DNA of 64,000 bases, from NCBI GenBank assembly GCA_944989445.1, contig CALYLW010000011.1, positions 897,501 through 961,500 on the forward strand. The letters run 5' to 3'. The notes beneath the pieces are model-generated. The model saw only the letters and a program-made list of their open reading frames with translations. It made no database searches and had not been told where the DNA came from. Shown here piece by piece: positions 31,666-44,039 of the stretch (position 1 is the first letter of the stretch; each line of letters starts with the position of its first letter). Made by a program: the position numbers and the translations under genes. Source of the DNA: Ampullaceana balthica. Its lineage: Eukaryota; Mollusca; Gastropoda; Lymnaeidae.

Positions 31666-32345
31666 ACACTAACTCCAAAATTTTCCAAGAAGTAACCTTA
31701 TAGCAATGTTAATATTTTTCAAAATTAAATCTTTGAATAAATTCAAAAAGTAGGTGTTTGACAGACTAGCATGAACACAAGCATCTACAGCGGAAATTGA
31801 AACATTTGAAAAGTTGCCATCCACAGGTAGATCAAGGAATAAATTTAACAATAACCAATAAAAAAAAATTATAGGTTGAAATGTCAGACTACTGGGAGGC
31901 AAATACTGCAACAAAACGAAGTCAAGAAATTTTCTAGGTGAATCTCTAAATATCGTATTCTTATATAATTTGAATCATTGAGGCCCTGTGGCGCTTATTT
32001 CACAGTAGATGGTCATGTTTATAGAGTAAATATAAAGCTAACTGTCATGGAATACTTCCAACCTCCAGTGGTGTACTTTGTGTTTTCATTAACCAGCAGA
32101 GACAATGTCGGAGTTGACGACGCTGGTTGATATATGTGGCAAAGGGAGGACCTAGATCTCCCTAGACAACGGATCCGCCACACTAACCTCCAATGACATC
32201 ATCTAAGAGATGTCTGGTTTATGCCTTAAAATGTCACTTAGACGGGTGTCAATTTCCAAAGTGAAACGATAGAATAAAGTTGAGCTTGAAACTAGAAAGG
32301 CAATTTCAATTTTTTTTATAAAAATATATATCATTTACACTGAGT
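31666..32345. other. AT-rich intergenic, nothing recognised
   Basis: An 81-codon minus-strand frame (31669-31914) has no recognised motif and no splice context. Confidence 0.5.
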
Positions 32346-32677
32346 CAGGGGTCGGGAAACTTTTTGTCTGAGAGAGTCATAAACACAATTGTAGTTGGAA
32401 AAGTAATTCTGGGAGAGCCTTACATTATGTTTAAAACAAAAGTTCAAGTAAATGGGTGCATTTTGTATAATTTCAACACTAAAAGTACAATAATTATGTC
32501 TCTGAATAATTTTTAATATCACTGTTATGCTTTTTTTAATATGCAATTGCTATTTAGATCAAATGGATCTAAATAAACGTTTTTTTGGTGTGTTTTTTTT
32601 TAAAATAAACGAACATTTTTCTGAGAGCCATCAATGGAGCCACATCTGGCTCGCGAGCCATGGTTTCCCGACCCCTG
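32346..32677. mobile_element. hAT-type MITE, 332 bp
   Basis: The termini CAGGGGTCGGGAAAC and GTTTCCCGACCCCTG are perfect 15-bp inverted repeats. The flanks CACTGAGT and CTCTAAGT agree at six of eight positions, as expected for an aged 8-bp duplication. The interior keeps GAGAGCCAT and TCTGGCTCGCGAGCC subterminal motifs and has no coding capacity. Confidence 0.85.
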
Positions 32678-33049
32678 CTCTAAGTCTACATATTATAAAG
32701 TCCCCTTTAAGACATGTTAATTTAAGTTCATGCTACTGTTCATTTTAACTTTGTTACTTCGGACGTGCTTTACTTCTCAAGTCATAACATTCCAACATGA
32801 ATCAGTAATGACACTCCAACAGGAATCATATATTTAAACATACTGCTTTTATATTCTTGAAATTCAAACTACCCATAATGCACTGACTCCATACGTTTGC
32901 ATAAATATATTGTCATTTCTATAGTCGTAAATAATCTTGTTTCCTACGTCTGGGCTGAGAACAGGCAATTAATTGTTGCTAGACGACTATTCCTTATTGC
33001 CATGACGTTAAGGGAAGGTTAATTGTTTATGAGAACCAGGCACCTGTGT
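32678..33049. other. Intergenic, nothing recognised
   Basis: No supported feature. Confidence 0.5.
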
Positions 33050-33155
33050 ATTATTGTGTGCGCATGTTGTGCGTGCGTGTGTATGGCTGTGTGCGCATGT
33101 CGTGCGTGCATGTGCATGTGTGGGCGTGTATGTGTGTGTGTGTGTGTGTGTGGCT
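33050..33155. repeat. GT-rich microsatellite with GCGCATGT(T/C)GTGCGTGC units
   Basis: An imperfect GT/GC repeat ends in a (TG)n run at about 33128-33150. Confidence 0.85.
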
Positions 33156-33479
33156 TTGAGTGTGTATAAGTGAAAGATTATCTTGCAATGAAATATTGCA
33201 TGTTGCAAGGTTGTCCCACTCGGGATTTCCCAAAATTAAACAGTGATCACAGGGGCATGTGGGGTAAGCCTTTGATAACATCACGTGGGTGTGTTGGGTG
33301 TCTCGTTAAAATTAAATGAGAACCTTTAAATGGATGTTAGTGGGCGCTATATCAAGAGCCGGTGGAGAGCAATAAAAATTACATTTTAAAATTAATAATA
33401 ATTAAAAGTACGTGATGAAATTTTAAGCGTTACGTAAGATTACTTAAATGAAGTTGATTTTGATCCGAGTCTAAAAATT

Positions 33480-33647
33480 TACACAGGCTGTACCCCATGT
33501 TAACTGACTGTACCAATTTACAACAATGGTATCCAACATACAGTGCTTGTATCAATGGTACAGTGACTATAACAAATGTATAGTAATTGTTGTACGATGA
33601 TTGTATCCAATTTATATTGACTGTATCCAATTTAAAATGGATGTAAC
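33480..33647. repeat. Degenerate tandem repeat split by a hAT insertion
   Basis: Diverged units of the type ACTGTATCCAATTTATATTG occur here, and the series resumes at 36767-36835 on the other side of the 3.1 kb hAT element. The interruption is consistent with the element's target duplication GATGTAAC. Confidence 0.65.
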
Positions 33648-33714
33648 CAGAGGCGTCACTAGGGTTGGTGTCACCCGGGGCGGTAGCTCATGGTGTCACC
33701 CCTTCACGACTGAA

Positions 33715-34106
33715 GGGGCCGTCCATAAATGACGTCACGCGAGGTTGCCGATTTTACCCCACCCTCCCCCAGCGTCATACTTTGTCACAAAAACTTAGAC
33801 CCCCACCCTTTTTTTACGATATGACGTCACAAAGCTTTGACACCCCTCCCCCAAGCCGTATTTTCTCAATAAATATTAGCATGCTGCAAATTATTTTTTG
33901 TCATTTAAATATGTATTTACGGTAAGTCTGCACTGTAATATCGTAACACGTATGAAGTCATTAAGAACGTAATTAAATAAATGGTAAACAATCAAATATT
34001 TAAGTGGAACTTTTATTTAAAGTTTCGCGTTTTTGATGTGACGTAACATTTTTAAAACACACCCTCCCCCTCGTCACACATCGTTACAGATGCGTGACCC
34101 CATCTC
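33715..34106. mobile_element. PIF/Harbinger-like MITE, right end lost
   Basis: It begins GGGGCCGTCCATAAATGACG and keeps the family's subterminal order (TCACAAAAACTTAGAC, ATGACGTCACAAAGC, TTTAAGTGGAACTTTTATTT, CACATCGTTACAGATGCGTGAC). The sequence leaves the family before the right terminal repeat, so this copy is truncated. It is inserted near the left end of the hAT. Confidence 0.75.
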
Positions 34107-34199
34107 CCTATGGTGGATTAAAAGGGGGGGTGATGAACGGGCTAAAGCCCCCAATAATTTAAGGGCCCCCAAACTTTTATGAATTATAGTGTATAATAA

Positions 34200-35994
34200 A
34201 GATGCAGGCTATTATGTTTGTACGAATCCCTGAAAATGCCTTGGACAGTCATACGGCAATGCTGCAAATGAGTAGGAAGTATAACGGAAACCAGGCTATT
34301 CTTCGAGCGAAGTGCATTGTAGCTCATTATGTGACGTGTACTGCTCATTCCTTTAATTTGGTTGGGAAAAGAGCAGCAGGTTGTCCTACTGCGGTCAGAT
34401 TTTTTTGTCTTCTGCAAAATCTTTATACCCGACTTGTTGCATCTACTCATTGTTGACAGGTACTTCAAAAACATATGAAATTGATACATGCTAACAAAGC
34501 ATTGTCTGACACAAGATGGTCAGCCTGACATGCTGTAAGGTCTGTTAATAGCTCATTCCATGAAAATATCGCAGCACTTGAAGAATCAGCAACGAATGAA
34601 AATCAGCCACGTGACTGCCGACTTGAAGAAGAAGGATTTCTAAAGGAAATTGAACAACTGGAAGTCGCTATTTTACTTGAAATTTGGGAAACAATTTTAG
34701 AAAGGAAGTCTCTCATTGAGTTTGTTTAAAATTAGCATTCTTAATTGTATTCCTATGAAGACAAAGGAAAGGAAAAGTCCGTGGTAAAAACAGTGTAAAC
34801 AATCTTCAATATTATCAAACAAAAAAGAAAGCGTCAGTTTGATAAAGGGACATCAACAAAACAGTATTCTCCTGGAGAAAAAAATTCAAGATAGGGGGTA
34901 TTTCTGGTAATCATTGACAAACTTTCTTAAGCCCTACAACATTGGTTAGGTGCATATAAATACATCCATGAGAAATTTGGTTTTCTTACAAACCTAACTG
35001 AGCTCAGCACTTTCGCCACCCGATGGGCAGCAGCCAAGTTAACGGAAGAACATTCAAGTGATTTCCAAGAAGGGGTCGGGTAAATCCGAAGCAACCGTTT
35101 CGTCCCCCTCAATTTACTAGCAACGCCATCGGGTGCTGCCGGTTTAGGGCCAGGAGCGCCAGTACGGATTAGCAAAAAGTGCCGCGAAGAACGCATTGGA
35201 AGCCAGCTCTGAGGAAACCTTCCAGTGGGGGTTGCAACCCTAGGTAGGTCTTTGATGATCCCCCGGTCTGCGGCGGTCCTAACCATGGAGACCCTTGTGC
35301 TTTGCCGGGATGGCGCCAAAGTGGTAGCGGGTCGTAGTAGGAAATTCCACCACCTCCTTGTGAGGGCAACTTAGTTAGAGGCATCTTCGACTGTATGTCG
35401 TGGATGCCCAGGTGGCCGCTTCAGAAGCGACCGCTTTTGGAGGGGGGGGGGTTCCTCAGCTGTTACGTCCCTTTGGTGGCCAGATGGCTAAGGGGGTCTT
35501 CCGGGAAGACCCATAAAGTGCACTAGGCTCGGGGATTCTGATTTTCTTCCACATGTAGGTTCATGAGTGATTTCGAAGACTGCTTACCTTCAGAATTAGT
35601 CCAATTTTCAGAACTCTTTAAAAAGTTATTGTGCAGGCTCAGGGTAAGGAAAAGGAATTACCACAAATCGAAACTCAAAAAACTTGCACGGAGCTAAAGA
35701 TTTTGCTGCTTTTGAATGAGCTATATTTCACACAGTCATTTACAAATGTACACATCGCACTTCGCATCTATCTTTCAATGATGACATCAAACTGCAGCTG
35801 AGAGCGATCCTTTTCAAAGTTGAAAAGAATATATAATGATTTAGAATTTGCATGGGACGAGAAGGGCTGAATATGCTCTCTCTAATGAGCATTGAAAAGG
35901 AACTTGTAAGCTTACTCAGCTTTATTGACTTGATTGAAAACTTCGCCATTTGAAAAATTCGCAAACGAAAGTTGTAGGATGAAATAATAATCAT
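34200..35994 (+). pseudogene. hAT transposase (TTF/DUF4371 type), broken
   Basis: Frames give AILRAKCIVAHYVTCTAHSF then NLVGKRAAGCPTAVRFFCLL, matching the 'A.Y..C.AHSLNLV' block, and ALSDTRWSA, matching 'L.DTRWSA'. After the retroposon insertion they give ALRIYLSMMTSNCSRERSFS then KLKRIYNDLEFAWDEKG, the C-terminal dimerisation block ('ERSFSKLKRIKN'). Several stops and shifts are present. It is the coding remnant of the element at 33648-36766. Confidence 0.8.
35072..35565. mobile_element. Retroposon of unknown class, copy 1 (494 bp)
   Basis: It starts GGGGTCGGG and ends near TTCTTCCACATGTAGGTTCAT. It matches 42821-43321 over its whole length and is flanked by AGTGATTTCCAAGAA (35057-35071) and AGTGATTTCGAAGAC (35566-35580), a 15-bp target duplication with two mismatches. 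It interrupts the hAT transposase. No poly(A), reverse transcriptase or clear pol III boxes were seen, so it may be a SINE or a short LINE-derived unit; its orientation is unknown. Confidence 0.8.
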
Positions 35995-36766
35995 ACATAT
36001 TTTTCAATATTTTTTTAAATTTCAAATAGAGAAAAGAATTCGTTACTAATCGTTACCTCATGGAAAAATTGTTTGTTTAAAATACGGAATAACGCGTAAT
36101 ACTATTCTTTACGGGGGCGCTTTCGTAAGCATTAAACAGCGTAAGTCGGGATGGGACCGTCGTAACCGGAGGACTACCTGTATATAAACATGCATCTATC
36201 TATGCTTTCACGCCTTTAATAAATATATATATAAAAAATATTAACTCAAAGACATTGAAATCATAATTTTCCTCAAGAAAAACATCAACAAAGAAAACCC
36301 ATCTTGTGATTTTTTTTCTTTGTGATAAAAATCGTATTCCCCCCCACCGCACTGTGGTGGAGGGAGTCGTGAGGTGGGATTCGTTCATGCTGTCGGTGTG
36401 TCCAAGCCCAAATGGCTTTATATCTTTTAAAACAGAAGACACTGCCTCTTTCATTCCAGCCTTTTTTAAAGATCTCTCTGCTGCAACTATTTCTTTTCTT
36501 TTTTTCCTAATTTGTTTTAATGTTGTTCATGTGTTGGGACTGTTTTATTATTGCAAGTTAACTGATATTTTTTTAATAAGAATTTTCACGTTTAACGTAT
36601 TTCATTGTGTTTCTTAATTTCTTTCTAGATTAAAAAAATTGTCATCTTTTGTTTTCTGACATAAAATCGTACACAGTAAAATTTTAGGCTCGGGTGTCAC
36701 CCCCTGATGGGTGTCACCCGGGGCGGCCCGCCCCCCCCCCGGCCCCCCCCCCTAGTGACGCCACTG

Positions 36767-37689
36767 GATGTAACAAATGTACACTAATTTTATCCAAATT
36801 AAACTGACTGTTTCCAATGTACACAGGCTTCTGCCATTTTTCACTGACGGAATTTAACTCCAATTTCGCTGATAACAGACCAACGAAGAAAGTTAAACAA
36901 TTCAGATTTTGACTTACAGTACCACACATAAAAGTCAGGGGCGGCTACATCGAATTCGAATTCATTAGCCAGTCACGAAGAAGACAATTTAGCCACACCT
37001 CTGTCTACCTATGCCATGCAAAGGGGTTAATCCAAAGATTCGATTAAAATTTCTTTGAGCGCTTTGCGTAATATGCCGGGGTACCTACACTATATCTATA
37101 AATTCGGTTATTGATTTTATTACGAACATTTTTTAACATCGGTGGATGAGGGAATAACTAGGAGAAAAGAGAACAAGTTGGAAATACATGTAAATGCATT
37201 ATTTATGTTTTATTAAAAATAATAATTGCTCTGACTTAAATTATTAGCAGATTCATGTGGCTTTAAAAATCAGGCAGCTGTCCCAGAATGTCCACCAGAT
37301 GCACCCTAGGCTATAACTAAACATAATTTGTTGAAGATTTATATTCCATCCAAACTGAAATAGTGTCAGAACAACAGCTGTTTCTACGCTTGGTTCACGC
37401 AGTCAGCGAAATTAGTTTTATTTTCAATTTTTAAATCCATATGTGAGAAAGTGTTTGGGTGTTGTTTTTTTTACCCCCATTAGAAATACACGCTAAGTGC
37501 AAACTGTTTTTTGTTTTGTTTTCTCTACGTTACTTTATCTTTATCTGATAACCTCCCTTTTTTAGAGCGATGGGAAAACCATTGGGCCATGTTAAAAAAA
37601 CGGCATTTTAAGCTCACGGAAAGATGGAGGTAAAATAAAAACATGTGGAAATTGAATGCATTTTGTACCAGGAGATTAAGATTTGGTTT
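36767..37689. other. Intergenic; first 70 bp continue the degenerate repeat at 33480
   Basis: From 36836 to 37689 nothing is recognised beyond AT-rich sequence. Confidence 0.5.
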
Positions 37690-38085
37690 AAATCTGTGTG
37701 CGTGATGTGTGTCCGTATGTGTGATTGTTGTGTGGAGGATCCGTGTGTGAGAGAAATGGGTGTATGTGATGGATGTTTGTTTTGGAAATGGTTGTGAGTA
37801 TATGAGAGATGGTGTGTGGGGGGAATGGGTGTCTGGGATATGGGCGTGTATGGGAGAAGTGTGTGTAGGATATGACTGTGCGTGGCATATGACTGTGTGT
37901 AGCATATGACTGTGTGTGCGATATGATTGTGTGTGGGATATGACTGTGTTGGGTATGACTGTGTGTGGGATATGACTGTATGTTGGGTATGACTGTGTTG
38001 GGTATGACTGTGTGTGGGATATGACTGTGTGTTGGGTATGACTGTGTGTTGGATATGACTGTATGTGTGTGATAGTTGTGAGTGG
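37690..38085. repeat. About 18-bp tandem repeat, GGGATATGACTGTGTGT
   Basis: Units of GGGATATGACTGTGTGT, GGGTATGACTGTGTT and similar are best ordered at 37850-38060 and decay to the left. The His/Thr/Ser-rich minus-strand frames are artefacts. Confidence 0.9.
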
Positions 38086-38294
38086 CAGATGGGTGTGAAT
38101 AGATGCCTTTATTAGACACGATCTCCAATATATTGCAGTTTCAGAAAGCTACAGGTCTCTATAGTTTTTATTAGACAACCAAAACACTGTCAATTTGATA
38201 ATAAAACCACTGTCAAATATTTTGATTTAAAGACAAATTGTAAGAAATATTCAACTCGTCTATAATTTTAACATTTCGGCGTTATCCACTTTTT

Positions 38295-39865
38295 AAATCC
38301 CTGATATTAACTTCGCGGCCGTCTCTGTCTGTCATCATCTCTCTCTGTCTTGGGCTCGGCGGGCGGAAAAACAGAAGTCAAAAATGACCCACTTCCCATG
38401 ATCCGATCGAACTGAAATTTGGCACACGGACCCGTCTAACCTAACAATGCATCGTATCAAAATTTCAGATCGATCGAACGTACCGTAATTAAATTAATGC
38501 ATTTTTAGTTTATCCTTATATGAGGTATGTAATTTAAATTCACGGTTTGTTATTGTTTTTTTCCCACGTGAAATTTTGAGCTGACGCATTGAGGCGACCC
38601 AACGAAGCGACGGGCGCTTTTGTTTACATTTTACGTGTCACTCTGAGCTCGGTCAAGCGAATCGGTGACCAGACTTTTCCCCTCTCCCCCCCCCCAACCC
38701 CCCCCCAACACCTCTCCCCCCCCCTCTAGGGTAATGATGCAAAGTTGAGTTAAGACAGATTCAGTCTGTAAATGTTTTAAAATAATCAATACTGTTAATT
38801 ATGTCTCATATATAAGGGATTTATAGTCAAAAACTTTGTTTTTACGGGTTTGTTTTATTAAATCCCTTATATTAACTTCGCGGCCGTCTCTGTCTGTCAT
38901 CATCTCTCTCTGTCTTGGGCTCGGCGGGCGGAAAAACAGAAGTCAAAAATGACCCACTTCCCATGATCCGATCGCACTGAAATTTGGCACACGGACCCGT
39001 CTAACCTAACAATGCATCGTATCAAAATTTCAGATCGATCGAACGTACCGTAATTAAATTAATGCATTTTTAGTTTATCCTTATATGAGGTATGTAATTT
39101 AAATTCACGGTTTGTTATTGTTTTTTTCCCACGTGAAATTTTGAGCTGACGCATTGAGGCGACCCAACGAAGCGACGGGCGCTTTTGTTTACATTTTACG
39201 TGTCATTCTGAGCTCGGTCAAGCGAATCGGTGACCAGACTTTTCCCCTCTCCCCCCACCCACCCCTCCCCCCCACCTAGGGTTATGATGCAAAGTTGAGG
39301 TAAGACAGATTCAGTCTATAAATGTTTGAAAATAATCAATACTGTGAGTTATGTCTCATATATAAGGGATTTATAGTCAAAAACTTTGTTTTTACGGGTT
39401 TGTTTTATTTAACACGCTTTCCGTCTCATCATCTCATCATCTCATGGGCGGGCGGAAAAACAAAACTCGAAAATGACCCAATTCCCGTGATCCGATCGAG
39501 CTGAAATTTGGCACACGGACCCGTCTAACCTAATAATGCATCGTATCAAAATTTCAGATCGATCGAACGTACCGTAATTAAATTGATGCATTTTTAGTTT
39601 ATCCTTATATGAGGTATGTAATTCAAATTCACGGTTTGTTATTGTTTTTTTCCACGTGAGTTTGAGTTGACGCTTAGACGTCGACCGTCGTGCCGACACC
39701 CCCTCGCGACCCATCCACCGTTAAAAGACAGGGAACATCACTCGGTGTCAGCCCGTAAATATTTGTGGAGTTGAAACATAATCAATACTTTTAATTATGA
39801 CTAAAATATAAGGGATTTATAGTAGAAAACTTTGTTTTTACGGGTTTGTTTTATTTAACACTCTT
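38295..39865. mobile_element. Three tandem copies of a Helentron-like (HINE-type) unit
   Basis: Units start at about 38295, 38860 and 39409 (about 565, 550 and 455 bp). Each complete unit opens TAAATCCCTTATATTAACTT and closes with the inverse TATAAGGGATTTATAGTC followed by AAAAACTTTGTTTTTACGGG and TTTGTTTTATT. An inner block (GAAATTTGGCACACGGACCC, CAAAATTTCAGATCGATCG) is conserved. Inverted ends that are terminal on one side and subterminal on the other, T-rich junctions and head-to-tail arrangement fit non-autonomous Helentrons. That class is inferred; no Rep/helicase is present. Confidence 0.7.
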
Positions 39866-42299
39866 TAGCGCTGAGTATAAGTCGACATGTCCAAATTACG
39901 TATTTCACAACCGTACACATTTGTAAATTAACTGACTTTTGAAAACCACTTTTCGATTTGATGAGCTCTGCATTTAAAGTTGTATAGTTTATTATTCAGA
40001 TATAATTGTTAAAAATTTCCCCTCTCCCTTTTTTCTGAAGTACCCGAGAAGTCACTGGTCCTGGAAATAAAACAGTCATCAACTTGACTTTAGCCGGAAG
40101 TCATCGCATGTAGGATTATGAGAACCTGTCATCTTTCGATGACAGCCAGGATAAGTAGAAAAACAAGTACAATGTCAATTATTGGATCAGGAAAGGCTTT
40201 AAGAATTCTCACTCATTGTATTAAAGGGCTTTTCGATGACTTTGTGCTGCTCTTTTTTATTGGTTAGCGACAGACGCGGATTTTGTTTGGCATTGGGAGT
40301 GGGGCTGCACGAACGTCTGAACGGAGTATTGGGGAACTGTTCCTTTGCATGGACCAGGGCCTTCTTGATTTAATTGTGAAAGTGATGGCAGGGAAAATGT
40401 ATGTAGCAAAATTAAGAGTAATCGCAATATAAACAAGATATAGCGTAATTTTAGGACATAACGAATTGAGGTATGCGTGACAACAATCATGTAGGTCTTT
40501 TCAAAATTAATATATTTTAAAATCATGAAGGGAAACTTTAGAAAACTCTGGTTGTTTTGCATTTGCCTCATACAATTAAACTCCACAATATACCTACCTC
40601 CTTCATATTTATGAAACCAATCTCCATAGGAGAGCAAGCATAATAATTAGGAAAATAATAAGAACAATAATTAAATAGTCAAAGCTGCCAGCAATGATGA
40701 GCGCCCAACAATTAAATGTGGACGTTTATAAAGGTTATGTTTTTGTTTGTTTGTTTGTTGTTTTTTTTTATAATGGACGTTTTATAATAATGATAAATGT
40801 GTCATGACTTTGGGAGAAATATGTTTAGAGTTGTCCAACCTAGGAGTCACAAATGAAAACAGTTTTTACGGTATACACGCGTTTAATTCAGGTTACTCTC
40901 GGGGCTGAATTCAAACTAACATTCAGCAGGAGGTAACAGTACGTATATGTCCTGATCACTAAAAAAAAACAGAAGCTTAAATTGTGGAACAGCAGGCGGC
41001 CAAGTTTCTGAGTGTAAGTTCAAAAGAAAAAAAAATCGGGTGCAGTTCCGGATTTCATTGAGATACATTGTTTACATTGTACGTTGTCTGGACATTGACA
41101 TTGTTGATAAGTTGGGAACAGAGCTCTTCAGAATAAAGAAGGAAGAAGAAGAAATGAAACAAAACACGTTTCCAGAGTAGAGAATTGTGGGAGAAAAAAA
41201 ACTCACACTTTCTGATCAATACAAGTTAATTGGAAACATGAACTAAGCAATACAAGACTAGGTGCACTTCCCAAAGTTTACATTGTCAATAGAGTAAGTT
41301 TTATTTACAATATTAATAGTTTTAACATTTTAAATTAGTTTGCGATTTCCAATTTTTAAATTTTGGCATAAAATAGTTGAGTTAAAAGTTCATGTAAATC
41401 AGCTGAGATGTGGAAAAACAATTGGAAAGTAGAGCGGAAACACATAAAATACAAAGTTTACGCTCGAGACAAATCGGACCACACAATCCTAATGGACATC
41501 ATGCGGAAGAAACGACGTAAGCGAAAGTAACGGTCACCGTGGATAGATATACAGAGCAGACGGTGCTCTGAAGACGGATTAGCGTCCCTTGGTTACAAGC
41601 AATAGACCCCCCCCCCAACCTCGGCCAGTTGATAAATGAGGCTTTTATTTAAATGAGACCAAGGGATGTCCCCCGGACTGTGTCCAGGGGCTCCCTAAAC
41701 CCTTCAGATAAAAGGAAAAACTCTTTTAAATTACCGGACAGTCGGTTTATCAACTTATTGTCCGGGTCGTGTGAAGGCTTTAGACTCCAGGCTAATATGG
41801 TGTCCATGGATAAGTCGCGATAGATCTAACAAATGTTCTTGACACAGGCGTAGAAGTCGCGGTAGATCTTTCATGTGTCTTGATATGTGTAGAAGCATTA
41901 GAAGTCACGAAAACTCGTTTGTATGTGTTTGAGACAGATCAAGACGTTATGGTGCATCTTCAATCATATGTGTTTGACACAACTTAAGTTCAAAGTTGCC
42001 ACACAAACCACATACGTGTACTGTACTGGGCCACATGATGTGAGATATAAGTCTATTTATAACACGAACTGGTAGAGTCCTGAATGGGTAGGGAAGCGAA
42101 GTATAGAATGGCGCCTCGACATCACAGCAACCTCTCCCTTATATGGGGGAGGGGAATTTTCTTAATGCAGACGCTCCTTCTATTTAGAAGATTATTGCGT
42201 CCGACGCCTATCTATGGTTTTTGTCTAGTCTTGCACTTTTTATTAGACTTTCATTGTTGATAATGTGTTGGTTTTCCTGGTTTCTTCAGGATATTAAGA
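39866..42299. other. AT-rich intergenic, nothing firmly recognised
   Basis: A minus-strand frame (40257-40637) ends in a short polar tail and has no convincing acceptor. C-runs lie near 41608. No transposon end or tandem array was recognised. Confidence 0.45.
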
Positions 42300-42660
42300 A
42301 GGAGGGTGTGTATGTTCGTGTGTAAAGTACAATAAAAATATTTTTATCCCTATGTCAATCTCAGTGTTGTATTAGATTTCTGAGTTGTATTTCCAAGTTA
42401 AAATTAAATGCGTTTTATATTATTACAACTTTGCTCTTTGTTCTTCTATCTTCCAGTGTTTTTATGTCTAGTAATTTAACCAATGGAGTTACTTTTGTCA
42501 GTAGTGTATATTAACCAGTAATGAATCTGTCAGTTCTTTTTTGAATTTCTTCTCATTTAGCTGTTTTCTTTGGCAGATGTTCCCATACAGAAGACGCATA
42601 TTCTATTAGAGTTCTGACCGCCGAGAAGAGGTGGCTTCTACAGTGCTCGAGGGACGAATA
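42300..42660 (-). pseudogene. Non-LTR retrotransposon relic (Jockey/CR1-like RT C-terminus)
   Basis: Minus-strand frames give LIEYASSVWEHLPKKTAK, EEIQKRTDRFITG and TPLVKLLDIKTLEDRRTKSK. These are the blocks that follow the RT domain in Jockey/CR1-like LINEs ('LEYAS.VWDP', 'IQRRAARFI', 'LGL.SLEDRR'). Stops separate them, and no 5' part or target duplication was found. Confidence 0.7.
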
Positions 42661-42820
42661 GGGTCGCGGACTTGACCGCGACCTGAAACCGACAACTCTT
42701 GGCAAACAATGCCGAAGTCCGTTATGTTAGGTGTTAGGTGCTAGTCACATATGATTACAGTCGCTGTACGGATCTTAGGCAAAGCATCTAGATGCAATGC
42801 CGATGATGAAGACCAAAGTA

Positions 42821-43321
42821 CCCGTTGAGGGTCGGGTTACTCCGAAGCGACCGTTTCGCTCATTTTAATAGCAACGCCATTGAGCGGTGACGGTTTAGGG
42901 CCACGAGCGCCAGCACGACTTAGCAAAAAGGTGCCGCGAAGAACGCAGCGGATGCCAGCTCTGAGGAAACCTTCCAGTGGGGTTTACACCCTAGGTAGGT
43001 CATTGATGATCCCCCGCATAGCGGCGGTCCTAACCATGGAGACCCGTATGCTTTGTCGGGGTGGCACCATAGTGGTAGCGGGTCGCATTAGGGAATTCCA
43101 CCCCTCCTTGTGAGGCCAATTTAGTGGGAGGCAATTTCGACTGTCTGTCCTGGATGCCCAGGTGGCCGCTTCAGAAGCGACCGCTTCCAGTGGGGGGGGG
43201 GTCTCAGCTGTTACGTCCCCTTGGGGGCCAGATACCTGAGATGGTCTTCCGAGAAGACACATGAAGAGCACTAGGCTCGGGGCCACTGGTTTTCTTCCAC
43301 ATGTAGGTTCATTATAGTTCT
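42821..43321. mobile_element. Retroposon of unknown class, copy 2 (about 501 bp)
   Basis: It aligns end to end with 35072-35565 in the same orientation and is flanked by the exact 10-bp duplication GACCAAAGTA (42811-42820 and 43322-43331). Internal landmarks are AGGAAACCTTCCAGTGGGG, CTAACCATGGAGACCC, TGGATGCCCAGGTGGCCGCT and CACATGTAGGTTCAT. Open frames on the minus strand are shared by both copies, but no family was recognised. Confidence 0.85.
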
Positions 43322-43574
43322 GACCAAAGTAAGGTAGCATTTTAGTTGTATGCTTTTATTACATTAAAAAAATGTGTACACACTCAGTGTCACGTTTCAA
43401 TATTTGTCTAAAACTTTGACTTCACATAAGCAGCTGCCTTAAGTTCTCAATAAACTGTTAAAAAACTTGGCTCTGATTGCTTGCTAAAATTCTACGAATT
43501 TCATGTTAATTTTAATCTATCAGAATGTTTATTTATGTTTGTGTATTTATCAAACTTTAAGTATCCAAATGGTT

Positions 43575-43745
43575 GTTCACACGTACAAGCCACAATTCCA
43601 GGTTGCTGATTTTGTCAGCCCAGTGAATCTCGAGAACTCTTCTTAGGTAATTGTTAGTAAAGGACTGAATTCTGGTCAGGTTGTTCTCCATGCCCCATCT
43701 CCCTAGAGCAGCACCGGCTTCATCATGGTGTTGGAGATGCTTCTT
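43575..43745 (-). pseudogene. Short LINE relic (RTE-like RT C-terminus)
   Basis: The minus strand reads MMKPVLL, GAWRTT, then LRRVLEIHWADKISNLELW. This corresponds to the 'LKPVLLYGAETWR' and 'LRRIL.I.W.D.ISN..LW' blocks also visible at 3284-3660. It is truncated at both ends and has internal stops. Confidence 0.6.
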
Positions 43746-44039
43746 TTTTTAAATTGCACGTATATGTAGACCCACAAAAAACATTCTTGCATGTTTACAA
43801 ACAATTGTATTTTAGGTTTTATTTACAAATAGGTTTTTCCGAGAATAATCCCCCCACCCCACATCTTAGAATTTATTTTATTTTTTCAAAGGTCAAAGAC
43901 TGATAACAACTTTTTGATATCAAACATTTTGAAGGAAATCATTTTTTTTTAATATTCTAATATAAACACAGCAGCCAAACAAGGTTTTAAAAAATCCAAA
44001 AACTAATCATAGCGAAATACAGTGTATCGGGTATAAGAA

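Larger units (their letters stand above)
33648..36766 (+). mobile_element. hAT element, 3.1 kb, with nested insertions
   Basis: It begins CAGAGGCGTCACTAGGG and ends CCCTAGTGACGCCACTG, near-perfect inverted repeats. The exact 8-bp duplication GATGTAAC flanks it (33640-33647 and 36767-36774). Subterminal GTGTCACCCGGGGCGG is present at both ends. Inside are a broken transposase, a Harbinger-like MITE (33715) and a retroposon (35072). A solo end of the same type (CCCTGGTGACGCCGCTGG) lies at about 54105-54123. Confidence 0.93.
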
